Part shown: positions 9,951 to 19,765 of the stretch, piece by piece | How the letters are laid out: each line of letters opens with the position of its first letter | How positions within the stretch are numbered: position 1 is the stretch's first letter | From: Anaerocolumna sedimenticola | GTDB taxonomy: Bacteria; Bacillota; Clostridia; Lachnospirales; Lachnospiraceae | Length of the DNA stretch: 64,000 nt | Direction of reading: 5' to 3' | NCBI RefSeq assembly: GCF_009931695.1 | Contig: NZ_CP048000.1 | Coordinates: 3,241,501-3,305,500, forward strand | Program-made: the position numbers and the translations under genes | Notes under the pieces: model-generated | Database searches by the model: none | What the model was told of the DNA's origin: nothing | What the model saw: only the letters and a program-made list of their open reading frames with translations

Positions 9951-10094
9951 TCTATTCATAAAAACCATACCTATGTCAAAAAGTTGTTCTGACTATAATT
10001 ATCTAAGTTAAAATTCTATAATTTGAAATCAAAGATAGATAATTTGTATATTTTGTCAATTGATAATTATTGTATATCTTATATACTTATTATT

Positions 10095-10110
10095 AAAAAG
10101 GTATATAATT
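10095..10110 (+). promoter_or_regulatory. Candidate -10 region of the C39-like gene
   Basis: AAAAAGGTATATAATT contains TATAAT (10104-10109), about 120 bp before the start. No good -35 is present. The identical 16-mer occurs at 40323-40338 before the LacI-family gene. Confidence 0.4.
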
Positions 10111-10227
10111 CCAAATTATAAAAAAAGTGGAAATAGATTATTGAATATATGGTAATTTTAAAAGAACATGGTAAGAAATAAAGGTATTAGAAATATAATA
10201 GAATATAAAATAAAAGGAGAAAAATTT

Positions 10228-11460
10228 ATGAAGAGACGAATATTAAGTTTTTTTATTTGTTTAATTTTGATTAATGTTTCTTTTTTTGCATCAAATCATG
10301 TAAAAGCGGTAAAAGCATCAGAAACCATTATATCTGCTGAAAATGCAAAAAAACTAGCGATTGCCCAGGTTAATTCGGATAAACTATCTAATAAGGAATC
10401 CTTTAAGGACAATATACATATAAGTAAAATGGATAGTTTATTCGATCTGGATGGTATTATAAGTGCATATCTTTTTCAATTTGAAGATCCTGACAAGACT
10501 CCATCCGGATATATGATTGTTGGAGCATCTCGAGATCATCTGCCAATTATAGAGTATGCCTATGAAGGAAGCTGCTTTTTGGAAAGGGCTAAACAGTTTA
10601 TTGTGAAGAATGAATACCTTACTGAATCCTCAATAAATTATTATTATACAGGAGGATTAGATTATTATATTGGTAAAAATAAGGACAGTTATATTTATAG
10701 AGTTTCAGCCAATGGAATAGACAAAATTAAAAGATCGGAAATAAATTCATCTGAAATTGCTGAATTTAATAACTCAGGCAAAGATGAAGTAAATTTAATG
10801 TGGAACAACTTAGAGAATAATGTAAAAGAAAATAATATCAACAATAATTTAAATGATAATATCGTTTTCAAGGAGGGTAAATATAAATCAGCATACACAG
10901 CAGTAAATTCCTTAACCGTTAAAGATAATGCCAGTGTATCATATACCACAATATATGATCAAAAAATGGTTTATACTCAGCTAAGTGGTGCAGTATGCGG
11001 GTTTAATCTGCTAAAATATTGGAATAAGCAAGATAGCAAGTATTATCGTTTAATACAAAATTTAAATTATGTTTTTTATGATTTATATGATGACATGTGC
11101 ATAGCTGAAAATACAACGACTTATCCTGAAGATTATAGGAATGTTATGGAAGAGTATTTTAAAGATCATGCAGATGGTTACAGTTCTTCCGCTTATTATA
11201 GCTTTAATGTAAGTTGGGATAGAATAACAGATGAAATAAATAGTAATTATCCGGTTAGTGTAATATTTAAGGGAAATGATTTAATAATTAGTCAGTATGT
11301 TTTAGGAGTTGGATACAAGGAATATACAAATGGTACAAATAATTACCGGTATATCTTGATTGCTGATGGATTAGAAAACAAAGCTACCCGTTATGTTAAT
11401 TATTATACTGAATATAAAACAGGAGGCGGAGTTGGGGCAATTCGTTTAAGACCTTATTAA
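10228..11460 (+). CDS. Secreted C39-like papain-fold protein, probably catalytically inactive
   Basis: ATG 10228 follows an AAAAGGAG site and opens a signal peptide (MKRRILSFFICLILI...); an upstream in-frame ATG (10168) lacks a ribosome site. Residues about 35-165 resemble the propeptide-like domain of secreted clostridial C39/C10 cysteine peptidases. An Asn-rich linker (180-212) leads to the peptidase-like domain. Where active members read CGPTAxxNLLKYW, this one reads SGAVCGFNLLKYW (253-265), so serine replaces the nucleophile. The His motif HYVLGVGY is QYVLGVGY (356). Both catalytic residues are lost, which suggests a binding or decoy role. Monocistronic; the upstream 350 bp is AT-rich and otherwise empty. 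Confidence 0.65.
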   Translation: MKRRILSFFICLILINVSFFASNHVKAVKASETIISAENAKKLAIAQVNSDKLSNKESFKDNIHISKMDSLFDLDGIISAYLFQFEDPDKTPSGYMIVGASRDHLPIIEYAYEGSCFLERAKQFIVKNEYLTESSINYYYTGGLDYYIGKNKDSYIYRVSANGIDKIKRSEINSSEIAEFNNSGKDEVNLMWNNLENNVKENNINNNLNDNIVFKEGKYKSAYTAVNSLTVKDNASVSYTTIYDQKMVYTQLSGAVCGFNLLKYWNKQDSKYYRLIQNLNYVFYDLYDDMCIAENTTTYPEDYRNVMEEYFKDHADGYSSSAYYSFNVSWDRITDEINSNYPVSVIFKGNDLIISQYVLGVGYKEYTNGTNNYRYILIADGLENKATRYVNYYTEYKTGGGVGAIRLRPY

Positions 11461-11676
11461 TTTAAAATTTATGGTCCTATCTAAGAGATATAAATCTATT
11501 TATCCTCAGGCTAATTTTACGCAGATTGGTAAATGTTTATATTACATAAATAAACTATCGACTATTTCCTGAAGTTCGGTTATACTAGATAGATGTGACA
11601 ATAAATAGGCCTTGTCTGAAAGGAGAAAGGGCTGCCGCGGAAGATACTGTGAAACGGCATCCCTATATCAATAGAT

Positions 11677-13800
11677 ATGATAAAAGATTTTTTACCTGTT
11701 TCCAGAGAAGATATGGAAAAAAGGGGATGGGACCAATGTGATTTTGTTTATGTTATCGGGGATGCTTATGTGGATCACCATTCCTTTGGACCGGCAATCA
11801 TAAGCAGAGTTTTGGAAAGCCATGGATATAAGGTTGGAATTATTTCACAGCCTGACTGGAAAAACAGTGACAGTATCACCAGTCTTGGAACTCCAAGACT
11901 TGGTTTTTTAGTCAGCGGCGGTAATATGGATACCATGGTTAACCATTACACGGTTGCTAAGAAAAGAAGAGCCCAGGACGCTTATTCTCCCGGAGGAGTA
12001 ATGGGGAAAAGACCGGACCGGGCTACTATTGTATATTGTAATTTAATACGCAAGGTATATAAAAACAAACCGATTATAATCGGCGGGATTGAAGCCAGCT
12101 TAAGACGACTGGGACACTATGATTACTGGAGTGATACGGTGAAACGCTCCATACTTCTGGATTCACAGGCAGATCTGATTTCTTATGGTATGGGTGAGCA
12201 CTCCATAGTTGAGATTGCGGATGCTCTGAACAGCGGTATCGACATAAAGGATATCACCTTTATTGACGGAACTGTTTATAAGGCAAAAGAACTATCTTCT
12301 GTCTATGATGCCATTACTTTGCCAAGCTTTCAGAATATAGCAGGGGATAAGAGAAAATTTGCGGAAAGCTTCTATATTCAGTATTCTAATACGGATCCTT
12401 ATTCCGGAAAACGGTTAATAGAACCATATAAGGAAAATGAATACGTAATTCAGAATCCACCCGCCAAACCACTTACCCAGGCAGAAATGGACCGGGTATA
12501 TTCCCTTCCATTTATGAGGGATTATCATCCCTCTTATATTCCTTTAGGCGGAATTCCTGCCATTGAAGAATTAAAATTCAGTCTGACCAGTAACAGAGGA
12601 TGTTTTGGCGGATGTAATTTTTGTGCCTTAACTTTTCACCAAGGCAGGATTATACAGACCAGAAGCCATGAATCCATTGTGGCAGAGGCAAATCACTTAA
12701 TCTGGGATAAGGACTTTAAAGGCTATATCAATGATGTTGGAGGGCCGACTGCAAACTTCAGACATGTTGCCTGTGAGAAACAGAATACGAAAGGCGCCTG
12801 CATAAATAAACAATGTTTATTTCCAACTCCATGTAAAAATCTGAAGATCGATCACAGTGATTATCTTTCTTTACTAAGAAAATTACGCAGTTTGCCAAAT
12901 GTTAAAAAAGTATTTGTCCGTTCCGGAATTCGGTTTGATTATCTGATTAATGATAAAGATAATGCATTTATGAGTGAACTCTGTGAACACCATATTAGTG
13001 GACAGTTAAAGGTGGCTCCGGAGCATATCAGCGACAGAGTATTAGATATGATGGGAAAACCCAAAGATTCTGTTTATGAGGAATTTTTAAGAAGATATAA
13101 AAAGACGAATGAAAGATTAGGTAAAAACCAATTCGTAGTACCCTACCTTATGTCTTCTCATCCGGGTTCTACCCTAAAAGAAGCAGTAGCCCTTGCGGAA
13201 TATTTAAGGGATTTGGGATATATGCCGGAACAGGTTCAGGATTTTTATCCTACTCCCTCCACGATATCTACCTGTATGTATTACACCGGACTGGATCCAA
13301 GGACCATGCAGGTTGTATATGTTCCGAAAACGCCTCATGAGAAAGCCATGCAGAGGGCTCTGATCCAATACCGCAATCCTAAGAATTATGATCTGGTGGT
13401 AGAAGCCCTGACATTGGCACACCGTACGGATTTAATCGGATTTGATAAAAAATGTTTAATCCGTCCAAAAACAAAGGGAAACCGCTATGATAATAAAAGT
13501 GGTAAAACCCGGGAGGGTAAGCGTAAGAAATCTGATCAGTACGGAGATAGACATGGCAGTTCAGAAAATGTGTCTGAAAGGTCAGGGAAAAGTAAAAACA
13601 AACTTAATAGTTATAGTTCAAAAAGTAATCCCAAGGGGAACGGTGTATTACCGGATCAAAAGAGAAACGATAAGACCGGAACAGTAAGGGGCAGAAGTAA
13701 CGAACAAACCCCCATGGTTAAGAATACAGTTAATAAAAGAAATAAAAACAATGGGACCGGTAGAACTAACCGGCATAAAAGGGTAACGGCAAAGCGTTAA
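11677..13800 (+). CDS. YgiQ family radical SAM protein (UPF0313)
   Basis: A 707-residue member of the YgiQ family, conserved but of unknown substrate. An N-terminal Rossmann/B12-binding-like segment ([22 protein letters not shown]) precedes the radical-SAM [4Fe-4S] motif CFGGCNFC, an additional cysteine cluster ([12 protein letters not shown]) and the C-terminal YgiQ domain. Residues about 590-707 are a Lys/Arg/Asn/Gly-rich low-complexity tail, probably disordered or RNA-binding. The start matches the family start, but the nearest AAAGGAG site is about 50 bp upstream, behind a small TGCCG/CGGCA hairpin. Translation initiation is therefore unusual or weak. Confidence 0.9.
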   Translation: MIKDFLPVSREDMEKRGWDQCDFVYVIGDAYVDHHSFGPAIISRVLESHGYKVGIISQPDWKNSDSITSLGTPRLGFLVSGGNMDTMVNHYTVAKKRRAQDAYSPGGVMGKRPDRATIVYCNLIRKVYKNKPIIIGGIEASLRRLGHYDYWSDTVKRSILLDSQADLISYGMGEHSIVEIADALNSGIDIKDITFIDGTVYKAKELSSVYDAITLPSFQNIAGDKRKFAESFYIQYSNTDPYSGKRLIEPYKENEYVIQNPPAKPLTQAEMDRVYSLPFMRDYHPSYIPLGGIPAIEELKFSLTSNRGCFGGCNFCALTFHQGRIIQTRSHESIVAEANHLIWDKDFKGYINDVGGPTANFRHVACEKQNTKGACINKQCLFPTPCKNLKIDHSDYLSLLRKLRSLPNVKKVFVRSGIRFDYLINDKDNAFMSELCEHHISGQLKVAPEHISDRVLDMMGKPKDSVYEEFLRRYKKTNERLGKNQFVVPYLMSSHPGSTLKEAVALAEYLRDLGYMPEQVQDFYPTPSTISTCMYYTGLDPRTMQVVYVPKTPHEKAMQRALIQYRNPKNYDLVVEALTLAHRTDLIGFDKKCLIRPKTKGNRYDNKSGKTREGKRKKSDQYGDRHGSSENVSERSGKSKNKLNSYSSKSNPKGNGVLPDQKRNDKTGTVRGRSNEQTPMVKNTVNKRNKNNGTGRTNRHKRVTAKR

Positions 13801-14048
13801 TCAAAGTAACAGATGTAACAGTATAATAACTTAGCAACATATTTATTTAAGGGATATTGTCAGTAGATAAACTATGAATAGTTTACGGAGAGTACGTTAT
13901 TACCTCTTCTCATTCATAAAGATTGTCTATTTAACAATAACCCCTGAATTTTTATTTAAGTAAAGGTTAAGTTTGTATTTGTAAATTTTCATTCCTAACT
14001 TAAGCAAACACCTGAACATAAGAAATTTACCCAGTGTAAAATTGAGGT

Positions 14049-14759
14049 TTATACACAGGCATCAACAAATGCTTTAAAGATACGAAAGGCATCATCCTCG
14101 GTTTTAAATAAATGTTCCGGATGCCATTGTACACCAAGAAAGAATTTATGTTCCGGCAGATATACAGCTTCAACTAAGGAATCAGGAGAAACTCCGGATG
14201 TAACAAGGGAGGGAGCAAGATCTTTAATTGCCTGATGGTGAAAGCTGTTAACTCTGATGGAATCTTTACCTAAAATTGTGTGGAGTTTGGTACCTTTTGT
14301 GATATATACACTGTGAGTCAGGACGGAATTACCGGACTGCTGGGAATGGGATAAAGACAGGTCAGAAGAGAACTGGGCAGGTACATCCTGATATAAAGTA
14401 CCTCCTAAGAATACATTAAGTACCTGTATTCCCCTGCATATTCCAAGAATGGGCTTATCAGATTCCATTGCAATCTGGAATAAAAATTCTTCCATTTTAT
14501 CTCTTTCGGGAACAACAACACCGCATTGTTTTATGGTTTCTTCACCGAATCGAAAAGGATCGATATCAGGACCGCCGGTAAATAAAAATCCATCACAAAC
14601 AGAAGCAGCAGCTTCTAATTCATACTTTTCAACCTGTAATGGCAGTAAGATAGGAATACCTCCGGCTGCCCGTATGGCTTCCAGATAATTTGGACCTATC
14701 CATACCCTGTTTTTATCGTAATCATATTGTGGAGTTAATCCTATAATTGGTATTCTCAT
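14049..14759 (-). CDS. Gamma-glutamyl-gamma-aminobutyrate hydrolase-type glutamine amidotransferase (peptidase C26)
   Basis: A 236-residue class I glutamine amidotransferase-like hydrolase of the PuuD type, cleaving gamma-glutamyl amides. The nucleophile elbow GICRGIQVLNVFLGGTLYQD and the His-Glu motif GVQWHPEHL give an intact Cys-His-Glu triad. The FTGGPDIDP block is typical. It is preceded by an aldose epimerase gene 15 bp upstream on the same strand, likely cotranscribed. The true substrate cannot be told from sequence; no polyamine genes are nearby. Confidence 0.88.
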   Translation of the reverse strand: MRIPIIGLTPQYDYDKNRVWIGPNYLEAIRAAGGIPILLPLQVEKYELEAAASVCDGFLFTGGPDIDPFRFGEETIKQCGVVVPERDKMEEFLFQIAMESDKPILGICRGIQVLNVFLGGTLYQDVPAQFSSDLSLSHSQQSGNSVLTHSVYITKGTKLHTILGKDSIRVNSFHHQAIKDLAPSLVTSGVSPDSLVEAVYLPEHKFFLGVQWHPEHLFKTEDDAFRIFKAFVDACV

Positions 14760-14774
14760 GGAATCACACCCTTT

Positions 14775-15665
14775 CTAAATTATATCTATAGTATATGATG
14801 TTTTGAATTCTTTGCCAGCCTTTATATGATTTCCCCATTCTCTGTCTTCTAAACTACCGTCAAAATCATTGCTGTCACAGCGCCCATACCATGGTTCAAT
14901 ACAGACAAAGGGCGCATTCTTCCCGGCAGGAGACCATAGTCCGAATAAAGGTGCATCAAAGTGAACTGTTACATAGGGATTTTTCTTTGAATCTGCTAAA
15001 GAAACCGTATGGGCTTGGTTATTTTCTATAATTAGGGCATCCTCATCAAATAAATGGGGATTAATATTCAGAAATCCATTCTCTGTTTCCAGAACGGCCT
15101 GCTCCTCAAATGGTTTCTTCACGACCAGTCCATTATCATTTATAAGCAGATAATGGATAGTATCTTTATTATCAAAAGAAATATAACAATCACTTTGGTT
15201 TTCCATATCTTTTAAAGGACATAGAAAGGCCGGGTGTGCTCCTATGGAAAAATACATATCCGAAGTCCCGTTATTGATAACGTTCCACAGGACAGTTATT
15301 TGCCTGCCGGTTAAACGGTAACCGATTTCCAAAATAAAATCAAATGGAAAGACTTTTTTGGTTTCATCAGTAGCATTAAGTTGAAACCAGATTTCAGAAT
15401 CAGAACTACTCATCAAACCAAACTCCATATCTCTTGCAAATCCATGCTGGGGTAAAGAATATTCTTTCCTGTTATAATGATAGCGGTGATTTTTTAAGCT
15501 TCCCACAATGGGAAAAAGTATCGGTGAATGACGTTTCCAGTAAGCAGGATCACCGTTCCATAAATAATCGGTGTCCGTTTTTAAATCGGTTATCCTTGTC
15601 AATTCTGCCCCCAAGCTGTTAACCGATAATACAAGTTCCTTATTTTTCAGTTCATAATCAGACAT
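14775..15665 (-). CDS. Aldose 1-epimerase family protein
   Basis: A 296-residue galactose mutarotase-like beta-sandwich protein of the LacX/YeaD group, presumed to interconvert sugar anomers. Recognisable blocks are LGAELTRITD, HGFARDMEFGL, SIGAHPAFLCPL and the C-terminal CIEPWYGRCD. The family active-site His pair (QHGFARD, GAHPAF) is present. ATG 15665 has AGGAGG 8 bp upstream. An in-frame extension to 15785 has no ribosome site and is rejected. Likely cotranscribed with the downstream amidotransferase. Confidence 0.88.
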   Translation of the reverse strand: MSDYELKNKELVLSVNSLGAELTRITDLKTDTDYLWNGDPAYWKRHSPILFPIVGSLKNHRYHYNRKEYSLPQHGFARDMEFGLMSSSDSEIWFQLNATDETKKVFPFDFILEIGYRLTGRQITVLWNVINNGTSDMYFSIGAHPAFLCPLKDMENQSDCYISFDNKDTIHYLLINDNGLVVKKPFEEQAVLETENGFLNINPHLFDEDALIIENNQAHTVSLADSKKNPYVTVHFDAPLFGLWSPAGKNAPFVCIEPWYGRCDSNDFDGSLEDREWGNHIKAGKEFKTSYTIDII

Positions 15666-15879
15666 AATTTCCTCCTGCTTTCCCTTCTTTACAAAACCTA
15701 ATATTTGTAGATTTTTCGAGAAGTATCCCGTATATTTTATTAAATAATTACGCATATTGTAACACGGGATAAATATATTTTCCATCCCTGTTTCATATAA
15801 GTAAAACTAAATTACCAAAGGGGATCCTTGTTAGTAGTTATCATTTACAAATATGTAAAGACTCATTCCATGGTTACTC

Positions 15880-15909
15880 TTGCCAAATTAAAATAGCTTC
15901 TGCTATAAT
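15880..15909 (+). promoter_or_regulatory. Promoter of yqeG-aroK-aroQ
   Basis: TTGCCA (15880-15885), 18 bp, TATAAT (15904-15909) with a TGC just before the -10 box, 40 bp before the yqeG start. Confidence 0.75.
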
Positions 15910-15948
15910 GGTAGACATAAGATAATAAGATTACAGTTGGAGGTAGGA

Positions 15949-16476
15949 ATGTTCCAAGAATTTTATCCAGATGAATGTGCGGATTCAGCCTATGATATAC
16001 ATTACGAAGCACTCTATCAACAAGGTTATCGGGGGCTGCTTTTTGATATAGACAATACCTTAGTGGAACATGGCGCTGATGCAGATGCAAGATCAATAAA
16101 ACTTATAAACAAATTAAAGAAAATAGGTTTTAATATCTGTTTGATTTCCAATAATAGTGAAGAAAGAGTAAAGCGCTTTAATAAAGATATAAAGGTTAAA
16201 TATATATACAATGCCCATAAGCCTTCTGTCAAAAATTATATGAAAGCTATGCAGTTAATGAAAACAAATCAATCGAATACCGTATTTATCGGTGATCAGC
16301 TGTTTACAGATGTGTATGGTGCAAAACGTGCAGGTATCAAAAGTTATTTTGTTAAACCCATCGGACCTGAAAAAGAAATCCAGATTATATTAAAACGTTA
16401 TTTAGAACGTATTGTTTTATATTTCTACAGAAAAAAATACCGTTATAAACAAGTAATGGGAAATAAAAAAAGATAA
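15949..16476 (+). CDS. yqeG: YqeG family HAD-type phosphatase
   Basis: A 175-residue HAD superfamily protein of subfamily IIIA. The nucleophile motif is LLFDIDNTLVEHG, motif II is LISNNS, the conserved Lys is in NAHKPS, and motif IV is FIGDQLFTDVYGAKRAG. In Bacillus, YqeG is a conserved phosphatase of the yqeGHI cluster. ATG 15949 is chosen because GGAGG overlaps an upstream in-frame TTG (15937). It heads a cluster with shikimate kinase and dehydroquinase, an arrangement common in clostridia. Confidence 0.92.
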   Translation: MFQEFYPDECADSAYDIHYEALYQQGYRGLLFDIDNTLVEHGADADARSIKLINKLKKIGFNICLISNNSEERVKRFNKDIKVKYIYNAHKPSVKNYMKAMQLMKTNQSNTVFIGDQLFTDVYGAKRAGIKSYFVKPIGPEKEIQIILKRYLERIVLYFYRKKYRYKQVMGNKKR

Positions 16477-16516
16477 CCGGTGTTTAATATTTACTTAAGA
16501 GAGAAATGGGGAATAT

Positions 16517-17029
16517 ATGAATAATCTAATTTTAATCGGATTTATGGGATGTGGGAAAACCAGTGTAGGTTTTCAGTTGGCTAAGCGGCTAAATTTTAAT
16601 TTCTGTGATACCGATCAGATAATTGAAGAGAAAGTTAAGGATACCATCAATCATATATTTGAAATAAAAGGGGAAGAGTATTTTCGAAAATTAGAAACCG
16701 AAACTATCAAAGGATTAATCGGGAAGCTGAATAATACCGTATTGTCTGTTGGAGGAGGACTTCCCATACAAACCGGAAATGAAAGATTAATACGGGAACT
16801 GGGGTGCGTAGTTTATTTGAAAACATCCAAGGATACCATTATGCAACGTTTGTCCGGTGATACGACCAGACCTTTACTGGCGGGAGATCAGGACAAAAGA
16901 ATTGAAAAACTTCTAAGCTTTCGGGCACCGATATACGAAGCAGCAGCCCATCTGATTGTTACTACGGATGGAAGACTGATTCACGATATTATAGATGAAA
17001 TTATTAATAGAACAGGAGTATTATTATGA
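16517..17029 (+). CDS. aroK: Shikimate kinase
   Basis: It phosphorylates shikimate at the 3-hydroxyl with ATP. The 170-residue protein has P-loop GFMGCGKTS (8-16), the shikimate-binding DTDQIIE, the GEEYFRKLE block, GGGLPI, and the lid Arg in DTTRPLL. The stop overlaps the start of aroQ by 4 bp, so the two are translationally coupled. Together with the aroF-tyrA-aroA operon elsewhere in the window, most of the shikimate pathway is represented. Confidence 0.95.
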   Translation: MNNLILIGFMGCGKTSVGFQLAKRLNFNFCDTDQIIEEKVKDTINHIFEIKGEEYFRKLETETIKGLIGKLNNTVLSVGGGLPIQTGNERLIRELGCVVYLKTSKDTIMQRLSGDTTRPLLAGDQDKRIEKLLSFRAPIYEAAAHLIVTTDGRLIHDIIDEIINRTGVLL

Positions 17030-17460
17030 AATTGTTAGTAATCAACGGACCTAATCTCAATTTTTTGGGTATCCGTGAAAAAGAGGTTTATGGTAATCAG
17101 GATTATCAATATTTATTATCTTTAATTAGCGAGAAAGCGAAAAAAGAGAATATTATGATTGATACTTTTCAAAGTAACGGGGAAGGACAAATAATTGACC
17201 GTATTCAGGAAGCATATTTTGACGGAACCCAGGGAATTATTATAAATCCCGGTGCGTTTACCCACTATAGTTACGCAATCAGGGATGCTTTGGCTTCCAT
17301 GGACATGCCCAAAATAGAAGTACATATTTCGAATGTCCATAAGAGAGAGGAATTCAGGAATGTGTCAGTAACAGCTCCCGTATGTACCGGACAGGTAGTT
17401 GGATTAGGGTTGAACGGTTACATTCTGGCAGTGGACGCCATGTTAAACATGTTGCAATAA
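17026..17460 (+). CDS. aroQ: Type II 3-dehydroquinate dehydratase
   Basis: It dehydrates 3-dehydroquinate to 3-dehydroshikimate. The 144-residue dodecameric-type enzyme shows NGPNLNFLGIREKEVYG, with the active-site Tyr loop, INPGAFTHYSYAIRDAL and EVHISNVHKREEFR with the catalytic His. ATG overlaps the aroK stop (ATGA). Confidence 0.96.
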   Translation: MKLLVINGPNLNFLGIREKEVYGNQDYQYLLSLISEKAKKENIMIDTFQSNGEGQIIDRIQEAYFDGTQGIIINPGAFTHYSYAIRDALASMDMPKIEVHISNVHKREEFRNVSVTAPVCTGQVVGLGLNGYILAVDAMLNMLQ

Positions 17461-17603
17461 ATGGAATAAAACTTAATGACAGTTGGTGATTTCTAACAGT
17501 TTAAGTTCGTATATATTTTTTCAATTTAATAAAAAATAGTTGAAAAAACTTGTCAGATAAGATAAACTATAGAGTAGTTAATTTAAGGAGGAAAATATCA
17601 TAT

Positions 17604-18161
17604 ATGGTATCAGCAGGCGATTTTAGAAATGGCTTAACAATCGAATTAGACAATAATATATATCAGGTTATAGAATTCCAACATGTAAAACCTGGTAAAG
17701 GTGCAGCTTTCGTTAGAACAAAATTAAGAAATATTAAGAGTGGTGGTGTGGTTGAAAGAACTTTCAGACCTACTGAAAAATGTCCGCAGGCTCATATAGA
17801 ACGTTCCGATATGCAATATTTATATAAAGACGGTGATTTATATAACTTTATGGATGTAAATACTTATGATCAATTTGCTTTAAATGAAAGTGCAATTGGT
17901 GACTCTTTAGAATTCGTTAAAGAAAATGAGATGGTTAAAATGCTTTCTCATAACGGACAGGTATTTGCAATTGAACCACCTTTGTTTGTTGAGTTAGTTA
18001 TAACTGATACAGAACCAGGCTTTAAAGGCGATACCGCACAAGGTGCAACAAAACCTGCTACAGTTGAAACCGGTGCTACCGTTTATGTTCCTTTATTTGT
18101 AGAACAAGGGGACAAGATCAGTATCGATACCAGAACTGGTGAATACTTAAAGAGAGTGTAG
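17604..18161 (+). CDS. efp: Translation elongation factor P
   Basis: EF-P binds between ribosomal P and E sites and relieves stalling at polyproline. At 185 residues it has the usual three beta-barrel domains. The first contains [13 protein letters not shown] with the apex lysine at position 32 that is modified in many bacteria; the C-terminus [11 protein letters not shown] is canonical. ATG 17604 has AAGGAGG (17585-17591). A longer in-frame start at 17550 has no ribosome site. It follows aroQ, a common clostridial order, and ends in a strong terminator. Confidence 0.97.
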   Translation: MVSAGDFRNGLTIELDNNIYQVIEFQHVKPGKGAAFVRTKLRNIKSGGVVERTFRPTEKCPQAHIERSDMQYLYKDGDLYNFMDVNTYDQFALNESAIGDSLEFVKENEMVKMLSHNGQVFAIEPPLFVELVITDTEPGFKGDTAQGATKPATVETGATVYVPLFVEQGDKISIDTRTGEYLKRV

Positions 18162-18180
18162 AGAGATATCAAGAATTTTA

Positions 18181-18237
18181 TATGGCGCAATTCGTGGAGA
18201 ATCAAAATTTTCCATGGGTTGCGCTATTTATTTTTAT
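18181..18237 (+). terminator. Terminator after efp
   Basis: ATGGCGCAA and TTGCGCTAT form the outer stem and GTGGAGAA/TTTTCCATG the inner stem, followed by TTTATTTTTAT. Confidence 0.85.
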
Positions 18238-18361
18238 TATCAACAATTATTAAGAGTGTATTGGGAATAGTATTGATTTAAGATACCTAAAAGTAATATA
18301 ATGAATTAAAGGTTTCAAATAATAAAATTTAAAAAAATGTATTCTAAGAAAAGAGGCTATT

Positions 18362-19588
18362 ATGAAAAGTGTTGTTGAAAGATTTTTAAAGTATGTTAAA
18401 TTTGATACCCAGTCTTTAGAAGATATGGAAGCAGTACCCAGTACAGAGAAGCAAAAGAAACTGGCGGTTGCATTAGCGGAAGAGTTAAAAGAGATTGGTG
18501 CTAAAAATGTAAGAACGGATGAGCATGGTTATGTTTATGGAACGATTCCGGCAACCAGTAACAAGAAATTGCCTGTACTTGGTTTTATAGCTCATATGGA
18601 TACTTCCAATGCGATCAGCGGTAAAGATGTAAAACCAAGAATTATTGAAAATTATGACGGTAAGGATATCGTTTTAAACGAAGAATTAAAAATAATCATG
18701 GAAACTTCACAATATCCCGCAATGGAAAAATATGCGGGCCAGGATTTAATCGTTACGGACGGAACCACATTATTAGGAGCCGATGATAAAGCAGGTATAG
18801 CCGAAATTATGTTTATGGCAGAGACTTTATTAACCCATCCTGAGATAGAACATGGAACGATCCAGATTGGCTTTACACCGGACGAAGAAGTTGGACGTGG
18901 AGTTGACTTTTTTGATGTAGAGGGCTTTGGTGCTGATTTTGCCTACACCATAGACGGCGGAGAATTAGGTGAGATTGAATATGAGAACTTTAATGCTGCA
19001 GCGGCAAAACTAATAATTCAGGGTACCAGTATCCATCCGGGTTCCGCAAAAGGTAAAATGATAAATGCTTTATTGCTGGCTATGGAATTCCAGACTATGC
19101 TGCCGGTTGAGCAAAACCCTATGTTTACTGAAAATTATGAGGGATTTTTTATGTTATCATCCTTAGAGGGTTCTGTGGATTCAGCCAAAGCAAGTTATAT
19201 TATCCGTGATCATGATAAAGTGAAATTCGAAGAAAAAAAAGCAAGATTTCAGAAAATTGCCGATTATCTGAATGATAAGTATGGTGACGGAACTGTTAAG
19301 GCGGTCTTAAAAGATTCTTACTATAATATGAAAGAAATGATAGAACCTCATATCCATTTAATCGATAATGCCAGAAAAGCAATGGAGGAACTTGGGGTAA
19401 CCCCCATCGTAGTCCCAATCCGCGGCGGTACGGATGGTGCCAGATTATCCTATATGAATCTGCCATGCCCGAATCTTTGTACAGGCGGTAATAATTTCCA
19501 TGGCAGATATGAATATATCTCCATCCAATCCATGGAAAAGGTTACGGAAATATTATTAAAGATTATTGCATTGTATTCCAATCAATAA
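18362..19588 (+). CDS. pepT: Peptidase T (tripeptide aminopeptidase)
   Basis: A cytoplasmic zinc M20B aminopeptidase that releases N-terminal residues from tripeptides. At 408 residues it is normal size. The metal and catalytic motifs are visible: [44 protein letters not shown] and [11 protein letters not shown]. It stands alone, with a hairpin-rich 180-bp gap before ilvD. Confidence 0.95.
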   Translation: MKSVVERFLKYVKFDTQSLEDMEAVPSTEKQKKLAVALAEELKEIGAKNVRTDEHGYVYGTIPATSNKKLPVLGFIAHMDTSNAISGKDVKPRIIENYDGKDIVLNEELKIIMETSQYPAMEKYAGQDLIVTDGTTLLGADDKAGIAEIMFMAETLLTHPEIEHGTIQIGFTPDEEVGRGVDFFDVEGFGADFAYTIDGGELGEIEYENFNAAAAKLIIQGTSIHPGSAKGKMINALLLAMEFQTMLPVEQNPMFTENYEGFFMLSSLEGSVDSAKASYIIRDHDKVKFEEKKARFQKIADYLNDKYGDGTVKAVLKDSYYNMKEMIEPHIHLIDNARKAMEELGVTPIVVPIRGGTDGARLSYMNLPCPNLCTGGNNFHGRYEYISIQSMEKVTEILLKIIALYSNQ

Positions 19589-19650
19589 TCTGTAAAATCA
19601 CCTTAAATATAAAAATTGATTGATTTTTTATCAGAAATAAGTTATTATAT

Positions 19651-19719
19651 ACAGAAACCCGAAATTTTATACATTATAAATGTATAAAATTCGGTCTGAT
19701 TCTGTATGTTACAGCAGAC
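19651..19719 (+). promoter_or_regulatory. Competing hairpins upstream of ilvD
   Basis: Hairpin A has outer arms ACAGAA (19651-19656)/TTCTGT (19700-19705) and an inner stem of about 15 bp starting CCGAAATTTTATACAT. Hairpin B pairs GTCTG (19694-19698) with CAGAC (19715-19719), plus CTGT/ACAG around ATGTT. A's outer 3' arm overlaps B's 5' arm, so the two exclude each other. There is no T tract. This could be an attenuation-like leader or a pepT 3' end. Confidence 0.45.
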
Positions 19720-19765
19720 TGAATCATAGGTAAAATTCAATTTTATAGAAAAGGTGGTTATGAAT

